Shown piece by piece: positions 1-10,440 of a DNA stretch of 64,000 nt (the stretch's first letter is position 1; each line of letters opens with the position of its first letter). The translations under genes and the position numbers were made by a program. A model generated the notes under the pieces. That model had not been told where the DNA came from. It ran no database searches and saw nothing but the letters and a program-made list of their open reading frames with translations. Source of the stretch: Tetrastigma voinierianum (lineage: Eukaryota > Streptophyta > Magnoliopsida > Vitales > Vitaceae). The DNA is taken from the NCBI GenBank assembly GCA_016808115.1, contig JAEQBH010001142.1, forward strand, positions 124,001 through 188,000, given 5' to 3'.

Positions 1-39
1 GTAGAAAATAAGCAAAAAGGTGGAAAATGTAGTAGTCTG

Positions 40-1240
40 TGTCACGACATAATTTTTGTTTGTCACAACACAAAATTCAACCAGTCCAAAGGAACTATGT
101 CGTAGCCAAAAACTAAATGTAGCAACAAAGTTCAGACATAACTCAATGGCAAAAGAGAAATTTATGTCGCGACAAAGAGTTTTTCTGTCGCGACATTATT
201 GAAGAAAATTGTGAAGAAAACTGTCGCGACAATCCTTTACTATGTCGCGACAATGATCAAAGTAAACAGCAAAGGAGCTGTGTCGCGACAAGATTTCCTC
301 TGTCACAACATAAAAGGCTAAAGATTAACAAATGAACTCTGTCGCGACAAAAGACAGCTCTGTCGCGACAGAAAATGCTAAGAATACAACACAAGTCAAT
401 TGAGACAAATGTTTTTATGTTGCGACAAAGTTTTCAGTACCAAGCCAGCTCAAGGAGGAATTTCTATCACAATAAAGAAAATCCTATCACGACATAACAT
501 TTAGAATTCCCAACCAAGAGCTAAAGAATTTTTTTTGCGACAAAGATTATTTATGTCGCGTAAAACAAAACATGAGGGAGGTGAGTTCTCGATCGCGACA
601 AGAAGTTGAAGAGCAAACAAGAGAAATGGCGACAAAGAAATTCTTGTTGCGACGTAATCAAGAATTAAAGGCAGAATCTTTCGCGACAAAGAAGTTTTTA
701 TGTCACGATAATAAGGCATTGGAATGATAAAATTAATCCCAACGAGGAGAGAAAAAGTGGGTCGCGATAGAGGAAATTGAAGGGCGCAGGAATGGCGAGG
801 TAATTGTGTTCTGACAAAATAATTCTATGTCGCAACACACAACTCAATAAGCTAGAGGAATTATAGAAGAAAAGTTTGTCGCGACAGAAATTTCTAAGGA
901 CTTAAAGAAATCCTGTTGTGACAAAGTTGAAAGGCTGAAAAGTAAATGTTTGTCGAGAGCCGAGAGAATTATGTCATGACAAACTCGGAAAACAGGACAT
1001 GAGAAATTTGGTTGCAAACATGTTTGGTGTCGTGACACAAGGCATTCATGTCGTGACAAGAACAAGACTAATGAATAAAATCTATGTCGTGACATTGCTC
1101 CAGTATGTGTAACACAATCAGACCAAACTTAGAGAGCAGGACGCGACGAAAAACAGAAGATCACGACATAAGCTGACAACGAGGCGAAAGCTCTGTGCGC
1201 GCGGACCTTTCTATGTCGCGACAAAGAGACCAATTTGGGC
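40..1240. repeat. Palindrome array, consensus TGTCGCGACA, in LTR U3
   Basis: More than 20 copies of a 10-bp perfect palindrome TGTCGCGACA or near variants, spaced irregularly by about 10-60 bp. Exact copies include 165-174, 186-195, 222-231, 243-252, 281-290, 340-349 and 361-370. Variants such as TGTCACAACA (61-70, 301-310) and TGTTGCGACA differ mainly at the two CpG dinucleotides. The spacers are not repeats of each other, so this is a motif cluster, not a simple tandem satellite. It lies upstream of the LTR TATA box at 1298. Confidence 0.9.
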
Positions 1241-1297
1241 CATAATTTTGGGGATCCACAACGCAGTTAATGAAGTGAGGCCCAATATTAGAAAGCC

Positions 1298-1305
1298 TAT
1301 AAATA
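1298..1305 (+). promoter_or_regulatory. LTR TATA box
   Basis: TATAAATA preceded by GC-containing sequence just downstream of the palindrome array. It is positioned as the U3 promoter of LTR A. The minus-strand copy of this LTR has the matching box at 36169-36176. Confidence 0.6.
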
Positions 1306-2715
1306 CACGCTTCTAGGGCAATGTGTGCAACTTTCAGCAACTCCAGGATTTTTGGGTGGTTGAAGACTCTTGTATATTTTTACTTTTAGTTTCCATTTTA
1401 GTAGATTTAGTTTAGTATAGTTTTATTCTATTAGTTTTCCTTTAATTTTCTGGTTGGGTGTTATGCGAAGTGCGACAGCATTGAGTATTTCTTTATAAAT
1501 TCTTGTTTTCATTTACTATTTGATTTAAATGGATGATGGAAAGTTTATGGAGTTCATTTATTTAAGTTCGTTTATGATTTCAGTGAGTTTTCCTGATCAG
1601 TTAGTCATTGATATGAGTAAACTAGTTTTGAAAAAGTTGACTCCTTGATGGGTCATTGATGATAGTCATTTTTACGCATAAGGTGGAAGAAAGCTTTAAT
1701 TAAATTATTGAATTTATTTGATTGGTATTGTTTTTAAATTTACTTGTTTCTCAATACTGATGCGAGTGTACTTGATACAGAGTCTTGTATCTCGCTCCCG
1801 ATTTCGGGTGGCCGCTGAGTGACCATGATTGAGAATCTTGAGAGTGTAGAGCAGTCCCTTGTGGGTATGGTAGACTAATACTACGGAACTAATAAACTTT
1901 GAAGGATTACTCAGATAGATCACCAACCTACTTATAAGTTGAGAAAGGTTAAATAAAGTATTTGTTTAATCACTTAGAGGTCTCTTCTATTTTTGCTGAA
2001 TTGATTCTGATCCCGTGTTAGCTGAGATCTAATAAAGGAGATGGAAATTTTCAACATAAGTGTAGGATGAGGTGTAAATCAAATTGGAGAAGGCTTGCAA
2101 TATCCTTTCTATGCGGGCAAGAATTCTTTAGTCCTAAGATCTGAGTATGATGTACTGAAAAAGGAAAAATACTTAAATCTTAGAAAGAGGGTTACATATT
2201 ACAAGTAACTGATTAGAATCATGTCTCAGAAATGAATATGAACCTTTAATCAATGAAAAGTATGGTTGAGGGAGAAATCCAAACTATACTACTTTGCACC
2301 TTTGACAAACTTAGTTTTCCAATTTATGGTTGAGCTATGAATCTAAATGATGCAGAAAGTGAATATTACTAATTGATTCATGTCAAGTTTGACTCACTCA
2401 GTGAATCCTCAACCCCAATTTTATTAAACTTCATTTTTGTATATTTAAGATTTCAGTCTAGGACTACATTTTTAGTCATCTTATCATCATAACAGTGGAG
2501 TTCAAATAGCAATGATCTTGAGTAATTGGCGTAGTTAGTCTTTTGATTTATCATCTTCCCTCGTGGGAATGATATCTGGACTTTAAATATCCACTTTTAT
2601 TACTTGTACGACCTGTGCACTTGCAGTGATCGAGACCACACTCAAATTTTAAATGATTCATTTTACAAGAAAGAACAATTCCATCTTTTCATACAAATGA
2701 AAAATGGTCTTGACA

Positions 2716-2895
2716 AGTTTTTGTCATTGTTGCCATGGACTAAAAAGTTCTTGTGTGGTAGTACCAGAAGTTTGGCATACACTGTTCACATCATATATTT
2801 TGGCCTGATCAAGTTTTTGGCACCGTTGGCGGGGATTAGGTAATAGTCCTTTGGTAGTATTGTCATAAATTTGTCTATATCATTTGGTCTTAACA
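2716..2895 (+). repeat. Two tandem primer-binding-site-like units after LTR A
   Basis: Each unit starts with a phrase like 'aagtttttgg' and then a version of the plant tRNA-Asp primer binding site (consensus TGGCGCCGTTGCCGGGGA). Unit 1 is strongly decayed (about 2716-2808); unit 2 is clearer (PBS 2818-2836, TGGCACCGTTGGCGGGGAT). Both units also contain a phrase like 'agtcctttggtagta'. The same kind of unit is repeated at least three times at 31067-31400. Confidence 0.7.
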
Positions 2896-3114
2896 AAATG
2901 TTGCCAAAAGGAAGGATCAAAATTAACCAAACTCACAAATGTTGCCCTTTGTTTCTAATTTCAGAGGATCCTTAAGGTTGTTTGAATTTCAAAAGAATTC
3001 AACTGAACACGGTTCAGTGGACAAGTGACTCACCTCCTAGGTTTTCGATGGTCTTTCCCAGGAAGTCTATGTGCATTGGATGCATGATCTCTAGCATATA
3101 ACTCGGTTCCGGGA
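2896..3114. other. Unassigned internal retroelement sequence
   Basis: No ORF or motif recognised. Probably the junction between the post-PBS leader of the plus-strand LTR A element and the minus-strand 3' region to the right; the exact breakpoint could not be placed. Confidence 0.3.
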
Positions 3115-4329
3115 CCCCTAAACTTGAATTCAACTTGCATATTTAGGAGAGTCTAACTACAAAAGGATAAGAACGCACCATTTTTATTCATACTAACTTA
3201 CCTATTAAAGGCAATTCCTAGTGCGAGTAAGTTTTAGTTGGTGTTCTGTGCGAGGATCGTTGGTGACTCCCCACCAGTTGGTTAAGGGCACCGGGCTTTT
3301 TGATTCCCGCAGACTTCACCCCAAACTGGGGCCCCTAGGCTATGGGAAACTTCATCCTTTGTCCATGTAATGGGCGTGATGCGATGGCTCCCATTTGGAT
3401 TGGCTCTCGAGGGCATTAGGCTTTGAAAGGTCCTTAGGACTGTGCCCGGGATTCCGACTAGAAGATCCCACTTATTCTATTCACACTTTCTTTTTTATTT
3501 TTCTCTTTTCTTTTTTTTTTCTTAATGGCAATCCTCTTTTTCTAAGGTGTCCCGTGGTGGGTGTTCAACGCCCGAGTTCGTTGCGTTAGTGTTTGGGTTC
3601 GGGCGTAGAGCATACCTGGAGATCACATGTATGAGTGTGTGGTAGACTAATCTGGAATTGGTTTCTTGAACACCAAGGAGGTGACGCACTATGTCATCCC
3701 TACCTATCCAAGCAAGTAATTCCCGAGCATCTAACAACCTAAGGATCCTTTCTTGATATGTGTATTGTGTGTTTCAAAAATTTGGAGAGGTAAAAAAGAT
3801 CCTTGATTGGAAATCATGGAATCACTCACACATACTACCTAACACGACCCTAAACCACGAAATTAAACTAAGACATCCTTACACACAAACCTAAACGAAA
3901 ACTGTGAAAGTACGAACATAAACATAAACAGAAACAAAGTACACAAACATATCCTAAACAATGAACATAAGCATAAACATAAACATGTCCTAAACAACGA
4001 ACATAAACATAAACATAAACAACGAAAGTAAATGAAGCCAACCTGACTACCCACAGCCCCCTCCCCCCCCCTAAACAAGAACGGACAATGTCCACATTGG
4101 CAAGAAAAAAAAAAGAAGGATGGGGACTCCCACATCGATCGGGGATCACTTATAGTGGTGATGAGCTGGCAAATGAAGCAGCGGTGGTGGCTCTTTGTTG
4201 GATATTTCTTTGGTTGCATAGGAATGTGGGCATGTCGGCCTGGAGTGCATCCATGTCCGGGCTAATGGTGACCCAATGCTCCTCGGTCTCATCCCATAAC
4301 ACATCAAACCTGGAAGTGAGGTCCTGAAC
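3115..4329 (-). other. 3' non-coding region of minus-strand element, with PPT-like site
   Basis: Read on the minus strand this follows the PF20167-like ORF. It contains a purine tract (3485-3525), a conserved block of about 45 bp at 3251-3295 that also occurs at 15850-15899 and 25988-26036, and a purine-rich PPT-like site around 3113-3130 (AAGTTTAGGGGT on the minus strand). No recognisable LTR start follows the PPT, so the 3' LTR is lost or rearranged. A low-complexity stretch of ACATAA-type repeats lies at about 3895-4025. The long minus-strand reading frames over that stretch are products of the simple repeat. Confidence 0.5.
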
Positions 4330-5330
4330 CTAGTCCTCTAGGGTAGGAGAAGGACTGGGGACATCCGGAGTTGCGGGAGGCGGTGGAAAGGGTGGATGCG
4401 AGGTAGAAGGATGGCCGGCCTCACCCAGGGTTTCCTCACGCATACCAAACAAAGTTTGGTATGCTGACAACTCCTCGTCAAGGTTCTTGGCCTGAGTCAT
4501 TAACCGCCCTCGAGATTGAGCAGCTCGGCTTATCTTTGTGCTGCGAGTGGCAATGGGATGGATCCAAGCCTCATTATCCTCTAGCGGCATCCTTGTGTTC
4601 TTACACGGGCCATAGATGAGGAAGGGGTGCCCGATGTTCATTTTGGCGTCCCGGTTATAGAAGGATGAAACCTCTGTGACCCTGTCGACGCATTAAATGC
4701 GATGTCTGAATGACAGAAGTGACGAGTCCCAGGTTCCTTTAGTCACCTGCGCAAACATTCGTGCGATCGGAGAGGAATGAGATGAGAGGTGATAACAGCA
4801 GTTCCACACCTTGGTATATAGGCGAGTGATTGGCCCCTTAAAGTGCTGCAGCGTGCCCCTCATTGTTTAATTTCCACCGCCTTGCCCATTTATGAGCATC
4901 CTGAGACTTAGGGTGGTGGGTTTTTCCTTAGGCCGTCATGAGCTTAGGGTTAATCGATTAAAAGGTTGTAATACTTGATTGATAGACTTAAGCCTTGAAG
5001 TCTACCAGCACCCAGAGCTGGGACTATTCTTGAGCACATGAATTGCTAGGTTGGCATAGAAATTCACTTTGTATCATGGCGGTAACCTGGGGTTAGCGCA
5101 ATGCGCCAGCGCTCACAGCTATGGTTTTGAGGAAAAATCAGCCGGGATGTTGGAATACTTCTTCTTAATGAAGGAGCGATTGGCGAGAGATGGAGTGAAC
5201 TTCTTGACCGCTCTCATTGAAAGATTTATCGTGATCATAAGTAGGAGGATTCTTCAACGCGGGTGCCCCAGACTCGTTTTTAAGCTTTTTGCTCGACATT
5301 GGGCATGGGCTAGGATCGTTGTTGGATGAA
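4330..5330 (-). pseudogene. PF20167-like plant transposon ORF, broken
   Basis: Minus-strand coding remnant. It begins around 5300 with a basic, Ser/Asn-rich N-terminus, runs through several stops and frame changes, and ends in a readable 103-residue stretch (4330-4641). That stretch carries the phrase for 'FLIYGPCKN..MPLEDNEAWIHPI', followed by a Pro/Ser-rich tail. The order (region around KGPITRLYTKVWNC, then a Leu/Ile-rich segment, then PFLIYxxCKNxxxPL) resembles the putative plant transposon protein domain (Pfam PF20167, Transposase_32) found as an accessory ORF in many Athila/Tat-type elements. Its biochemical function is not known. Family assignment is from memory of the pattern, not a search. 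A related ORF occurs at 59440-61186. Its 5' leader is split by the solo LTR at 5383-7724. Confidence 0.5.
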
Positions 5331-5377
5331 CGTGAAGGCAAAAGTACGCTCTAGTAGGCTTCCACACCCTTATTGGG

Positions 5378-5382
5378 ATTGC
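5378..5382. repeat. Target site duplication ATTGC (left)
   Basis: ATTGC directly before the LTR start TGTAATGCCCC; the identical ATTGC follows the LTR end at 7725-7729. This is a 5-bp duplication, as expected for Ty3/Gypsy integration. Confidence 0.9.
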
Positions 5383-7724
5383 TGTAATGCCCCAAATATA
5401 CCCTATAATTTTTATAATAATTTGATTATATATTCCGGGTATAAATTGAGCCAGAAGCTTGGGTTTTAACGGAAAAATGATAAATTGTTAAATTGTGAAA
5501 AGTGAAATGAATATGTGAGCATATGATTAAATATTATATGCTAAAATGAGAAATTGATTGAACCTGGAAATAAACCCAAGTGAAAAAGGGCAAATTTTGA
5601 AATTTGTAAAATGAGGACCTAAGGGTCAAATGATAAGCTTAAATGCAAAAGTGAATTAAATAATAATGGAAGTGAAATGAAGACCAAAAAGTGAAAAATG
5701 GAAAAATGGGATTTAATGAAAAAGCCAAACATGGCCTTAGGGTGAAAACATGACTTAAGGCATTTTTGGTCTTAGAATGCTCATTTGAGCAAAACGTTTT
5801 GAGAGAGAGATTGAGAGGAGAAGAAAGGGAGAAAAGCTAGGAAGCGAGAGGTGAGTTTCTTCCCATTTCTTTAGCCTAAAGTGATTAAGCATCTTGGGTG
5901 AAGAAGATTCAAAGAAATTTAAGGTAAGAACCAAACCCTAGATTTCTTTAAATAGTGTTTGAGTTAGAAAGGCCTAATCCATCCGGTTTTGCTCATGGTT
6001 GGTTTGGGATGAATTTAGAATGTTATTGGGAGTGATTCCCATGATTTTTTTTTTTTGAGATTTTGAGTGATTTTTGGAGAAAATCGCAAAAAGGAAAAAA
6101 CTGGGAAAACATGGGCCCATACGCCGTAGTGTAGGGCACCCACGTCGCGGCGTAGCCCTACACCGCAGCGTGGGATGCCTTGCCGCAGCGTGGGTTGCCT
6201 CGTCGCAGTCGAGGCTTGAGGGCTCGCCGGTCGAAGAACCAAAAGGCCCCCTTAGGTACCTTCGACATAGCCTTCTGTGCGGCTGGAGCGCTATTAGGCG
6301 TGAACCTTTATTCCTGACCCGGGCAAAATTTTGGATCTTGTTAAAAGTCTGGTCATTACACCAATAGTTTAAGGACCCTAACAAATTATTAATGGGGGTT
6401 CAAATAAGAATGAAGCTAAGTGAAAAACGTATTGTACCTCGCTGCTTTGGTGAAGCGAATCATTAAGTGTGATTAGTGCTAGTTTACTAAATGTGATGTG
6501 ATTTGCTGAGGATGGGGTGAGATCCACCTAGCTAGGACCCAGATCGAGAAGACAAGGCAAAGAAAGAGATAGATTGGTTTGTTCTACCTTCTCCTATTCT
6601 CGTTTCAAGATTTGAAATGTTTGTTCTAAATGTATAAGAAAAGCATATTGATTTGTTTTAAGTGATTTGAGGCAATTGATTGTGAAATGTTTGCATATGA
6701 AAATTGCATGAGTATTGAAAATGAACCGTTTATCTGATTGTACATATTGTCTTTTGTATTTTTCCTATTAAGGATTTAGGCATCCCTTAATAGAATGTGC
6801 TTCATTTTAATTCACATATAGATTGATATACCAGCTAAAGGGTCAAATTAGCGATCTTTGCGAACAAGCGTGATGTGTCACTCAATCCATGACCAGTAAG
6901 GGACAATACTCCGGTAGTGTTCATGAATTGATTTTAATAACCGATCCCTGATGGCAATGAGACCGTGCGTGTTATAAAACAAATGTTTTTATACCCATTT
7001 TGCATTACTTGAGGACCGTGCAATAGATTTCAAATATCCACATTATCGTATAGGATTCGGTCGTTAAGAGCATAACTGAATTGATTTGAGATTGTCGACA
7101 TATTGGAATTGAAATGAAAAGAGCATTGTGAAATGCATGATTTGGTTATAAATGATTTATTGCATATGAAAGTGTATATTTAGGATGATCAATGAACCAT
7201 AAATGATTGTATATGAAATAAGTATATGTATTGTATTGACATTGATCATCCAAAGCGGTTGAAAGTTTTTTAGTAAAATTGCACTGATTTGACTCAAGCG
7301 AAATGGAAGAATGGAATTGTATAGAACCATAAACATGAAAATGCTTAGCATTGTTTATCAATCTTGGTGCAAATGTGACAGGATGAAAGAAAGCGAAGAT
7401 CGAGGGCGTCGAGTCATAAAAGAAAGAATTGTAAGGTATGCTCAGAAGCGTATGCATTCGCTCCATTGTTTTTAACATTGATATTTTGTAAAAACAATTT
7501 AAACTCTGAACATATTTTGTAAATTATTTTGAAAGGCATGGAATGCCTTCATTGTAAATGTATTTTGTTAAATGTAAATGTTTATGGGCTTGCCCTAAAT
7601 TGAAATCGCTTCCGTGCATTTTTGATAAATGATGTTGATAAAGTGATATAGTGGTAACCGGGCGTCCCCGGGGTTTCGGTTCGGATCTGCCATTCCTGTT
7701 GGACCGGGCTCGGGGGTCACTACA
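5383..7724 (+). mobile_element. Solo LTR of a Ty3/Gypsy chromovirus-like family (2342 bp)
   Basis: Starts TGTAATGCCCC and ends GGGGTCACTACA, giving TG/CA ends with imperfect inverted termini, and is flanked on both sides by ATTGC. No internal domain, PBS or PPT is present, so this is a solo LTR left by LTR-LTR recombination. Inside, at 6120-6215, is a cluster of GC-rich 12-14 bp units such as CCGCAGCGTGGG. The 3' part (about 7500-7724) resembles the reverse complement of 61560-61900, so a second copy of this family lies at the right end. Several 60-140 residue ORFs occur here on both strands and none resembles a known protein. Confidence 0.9.
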
Positions 7725-8129
7725 ATTGCACTCTACTAAAATACCAAAAGGAAACACCCAAAACTCACTCAAGCCAACTAACAAACACCTAGCGGGCACT
7801 AAGTGGGATAAGGCTCTTGATGGAAGACAAATGGGGCCAGAACCACCAACCAACCCTAGGGTACCTGCTTGGGCACAAACAGCCCAGAAACAAGGGGAAT
7901 AGGATGAGATTGAGACCTAAACTGAGTTAAAAAATTAACCCGAAAGAGAGGTCTCTAAATGATGGTGCACGTGGGGTTTGCGGAGCTAGGATGTGCCTAA
8001 GGCTTTGGAGGTTGCTAGGGATGACTTGGAGGGGATTTGGCAGGAGTACATGCAAAAAATCAATAGTACATTAGGGTTTTCAAAGTGACGGAGGTGAGAT
8101 TATGAACATTTATGTTCATAAAAACAAGG
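7725..8129 (-). other. Leader upstream of the PF20167-like ORF, with a perfect inverted repeat
   Basis: Minus-strand leader between the palindrome array and the ORF start. It holds the right TSD copy (7725-7729) and a perfect inverted repeat at 8101-8120, TATGAACATTTATGTTCATA, with 9-bp arms and a 2-bp centre. No clear TATA box is seen on the minus strand. Confidence 0.4.
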
Positions 8130-8339
8130 CAACGTCGCGACATTAGGGCCATCGTCGCGATGTTTCCGAGAGTTTTATTTTCAATGTCGCGATGTTAAGG
8201 CCAAAGTCACGACGTTAGGGCCAACGTCGCGAATGTTTCCGAGAGTTTTATTTTCAACGTCGCGACTTTAGGGCAAACGTCGTGACGTTAGGGCCAACGT
8301 CGCGACGTTGCAGAGAGGCTTGATTTTCAACGTCGCGAT
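8130..8339. repeat. Palindrome array, consensus AACGTCGCGACGTT (left part)
   Basis: About seven copies of the 14-bp palindrome AACGTCGCGACGTT or CpG-decayed variants, joined by spacers such as 'agggcca' and 'tccgagagttttattttca'. The array was cut by insertion of the element at 8340-17914 and continues at 17915-18040. It lies upstream, in minus orientation, of the PF20167-like ORF. Confidence 0.88.
8335..8339. repeat. Target site duplication GCGAT (left)
   Basis: GCGAT immediately before the LTR start at 8340; an identical GCGAT lies at 17915-17919 directly after the right LTR. Confidence 0.93.
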
Positions 8340-9928
8340 TGATTAGTACCCAAAAAGTGCTATTTTGAGCCCTATTCAAGATAGGTTTTGAGTGCTTTTT
8401 GCGCACTAATCATATCAACTAAGCCAATTGATGTGTGCAGGTTCTCTTAGTACCACTGGTTCCATTTTGAGTTTATTTTGGTAGAGTATGCGGGGTTTTT
8501 TGCGTGCCTCGACCATTTGGTTCCAAGTTTGATATCAAGATGTGTTGAATGCGAGGATTCACGGTGTTTCAACCATGAAGAAATGTGAAGTGGATGAAGA
8601 AAGAGGTTGCTAGTGCGAGTAACCAAAAAGCACGAGGGCAAAGCGGGGGATTTTTGCTGTCTTGCGAAATTTGTTGGGATTGCGAAAATTTCGCAATCAT
8701 AACAATTTAATCCTGGCGAAATTTTAAGTATAATGAAAATTCAAGCTAGGCTAGCGAGATTTAAGCTATCTAGCGAAATTCCTTTGTTCTAAGCGAAATT
8801 CTCAATTTAAGCTACCTCACAAAATTTCGCTAGGCTAAGCGAAATTCCTTTATTACTAAATTTCATAGTTAACCCTCTTGTGAATTTTGCTAGGCTAAGC
8901 GAAATTTCGCTAGCATAAGCGAGAATTTCGCTATGCTAATGAAATTTCTGCATAAGCGAAATCTCAGCCCTTGTGTTTGGAATTCTTGATGCCAAAGAGC
9001 AGGCCACGTTTGATATATTACCATTTGTCCCTTATGTAATTTCATATTTTAGGCATTTTTGTATTTTCACACTTTGGGGTTGACTATATAAGCCCAGCAA
9101 CTTTGTCGCTAGGCCTTTTTCATTATCTGGTTTCATGACTTTTCATTTAGGGTTTTCTTTTGCTCTCTTCTCTCCTCTTTCTTTCATTTTCTCAAGCGCG
9201 AACACCGCGAGGATGACTCAAGGGATGGCAGCTAAGCCTCATAACCTTGAAGGAGGGTTGTAACGGTTTTGAAGACTCACTATGGGTTGTCCTCATGCTT
9301 TGAATATTCACAGTACTTGCATTTATAGTTAACTCCAAACTAGGGTTTAATACATTTAATGTCTTTCTTTTGAGTCGATACTTGTCATGCTTAAGGGTTC
9401 AGTGCATTCTTAATGGTAGATGCACTGATATTCTTTAGATGGCATTTACGAGCCATGGGAATGAGGTTAAATGCTAGGGTTTCAAACTGAATGGGACTTT
9501 GAATGCTAAGTACTTGGGTTGACTCAAATAGGAGTGGTTTCTAGGGTTGGAGTTTTTATAGGTAACCGAGATCCGGTTTTGGCTTTGACTATATGTCATT
9601 TGCCTTAATGCGAGGAAATAACCCGAGGACACTGTAATACTCCCATGTTGTCAAGCTAGTGACCCAAGCCTTCAAGGTTACCATTTCACACTTTCATTCA
9701 AGCCATTACTGTTAACCAGTGAACAACCAACCTCCCTTGTTTTTAACAAAAATCCGAAAATCCAAACTAAAGCCTCACCAATTTTCAACACTAATACCGT
9801 CATTCGTGGGATGAAAACCCATCCCGATGTTCGACCTAGACGGCTATACGCAGTAGCTTGACTACGGCGATGGAGGCTAGGAATATAAATTTTGTTGATT
9901 CCGCATCACCCTACCGTGGCACGAATCA
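8340..9928 (+). mobile_element. 5' LTR of the complete element (1589 bp)
   Basis: Starts TGATTAGTACCC and ends GGCACGAATCA, with terminal TGATT/AATCA. In order: U3 start; an array of GCGAAATTTCGC-type palindromes (about 8650-8965), including a palindrome with 10-bp arms around one central base at 8678-8698; TATATAAG at 9085-9092; and a transcribed part to 9928. The other copy is at 16292-17914. The first 120 bases of the two LTRs differ at only about two positions, but later parts differ by many short clustered indels. Confidence 0.93.
8650..8965. repeat. Palindrome array, consensus GCGAAATTTCGC (5' LTR)
   Basis: Repeated 'gcgaaatt' and 'tttcgct' half-sites and full palindromes in U3, spaced by about 10-30 bp, for example around 8663-8700, 8797-8810, 8825-8845 and 8890-8935. 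A more degenerate matching array is at 16600-16915 in the 3' LTR. Confidence 0.85.
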
Positions 9929-9930
9929 AA

Positions 9931-9950
9931 TGGCGTCGTTGCCGGGGATG
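9931..9950 (+). promoter_or_regulatory. Primer binding site, tRNA-Asp type
   Basis: TGGCGTCGTTGCCGGGGATG, two bases after the 5' LTR end. It differs by one base from the plant tRNA-Asp complement (TGGCGCCGTTGCCGGGGATC) over the core. This is the primer typical of Athila/Tat elements and fixes plus orientation. Confidence 0.9.
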
Positions 9951-10440
9951 GTGCCAAACTACGTTTGATGAGTTGATGTGTACTTGTGATCCACATTACA
10001 AGTGTAGGTGACCTTTCAGTCCTTTTTGAATTTAGTGTGCAGGAGCTGAGTTTCTTCTTGGCGATTCTTTGCCTTTGTTTTGTTCTTGCGGTCGATTTTG
10101 TTTTAACTAACTGCGACTTCTTTGGCATAGCTTTGTTGTGTTCTTTGTTACATTTCATTTTGTTTAACGAGGTGTTTATACGTGCTTGGGGCAGAGGACA
10201 TCGGAGGTAGGCTTTGCAAAGAGTGAGTCGCAATTGAGCAGTATGAAATCGTTGTACCTGATGACCAAATGGATCCTCTACACAGAGGAACAACAAAGTC
10301 AACAAGCACCCCCACATAGATCAGCCCGACATACGGTCGATGAGGAACACATACACCCTCCTAGAGTGATGCTCCTTCACGCATCATACCTCTGCGAGGA
10401 TGTAGAGTAGACCCTACCTAGTGCCCACAGCACACATTTC
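9951..10440 (+). other. Leader and start of gag region of the complete element
   Basis: Sequence between PBS and recognisable gag. A few short open stretches (around 9986-10410) have no recognisable domain; the frame changes repeatedly. Probably the untranslated leader and the decayed gag N-terminus. Confidence 0.4.

Larger units (their letters stand above)
1..2715 (+). mobile_element. Athila-like LTR (LTR A), 5' end outside window
   Basis: Long terminal repeat in plus orientation. In order it holds a palindrome array (about 1-1240), a TATA box TATAAATA at 1298-1305, then an AT-rich transcribed part of about 1.4 kb ending just before primer-binding-site-like sequence at 2716. The part from about 1500 onward is recognisably the same sequence as 29880-31066 (+) and as 32740-34040 (-), so at least three copies of this LTR family are in the window. 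The last part shares the phrase around 'cttgcagtgat' with 32826 in reverse complement. The 5' TG end is not in the window. No coding sequence is visible; small ORFs here are chance. Confidence 0.75.

Noticed and set aside
40..1240. CRISPR array
   Set aside because: Repeats are only 10 bp, spacing is irregular, and the surroundings are plant LTR sequence with no cas-like genes.
3863..4219. 118-residue and 93-residue minus ORFs rich in Cys, Leu, Phe, Val and Tyr
   Set aside because: They are translations of the ACATAA-type simple repeat at 3895-4025.
7146..7853. Overlapping ORFs of about 110 residues on the minus strand
   Set aside because: They run across the solo LTR, with the last crossing its boundary at 7724; no domain.
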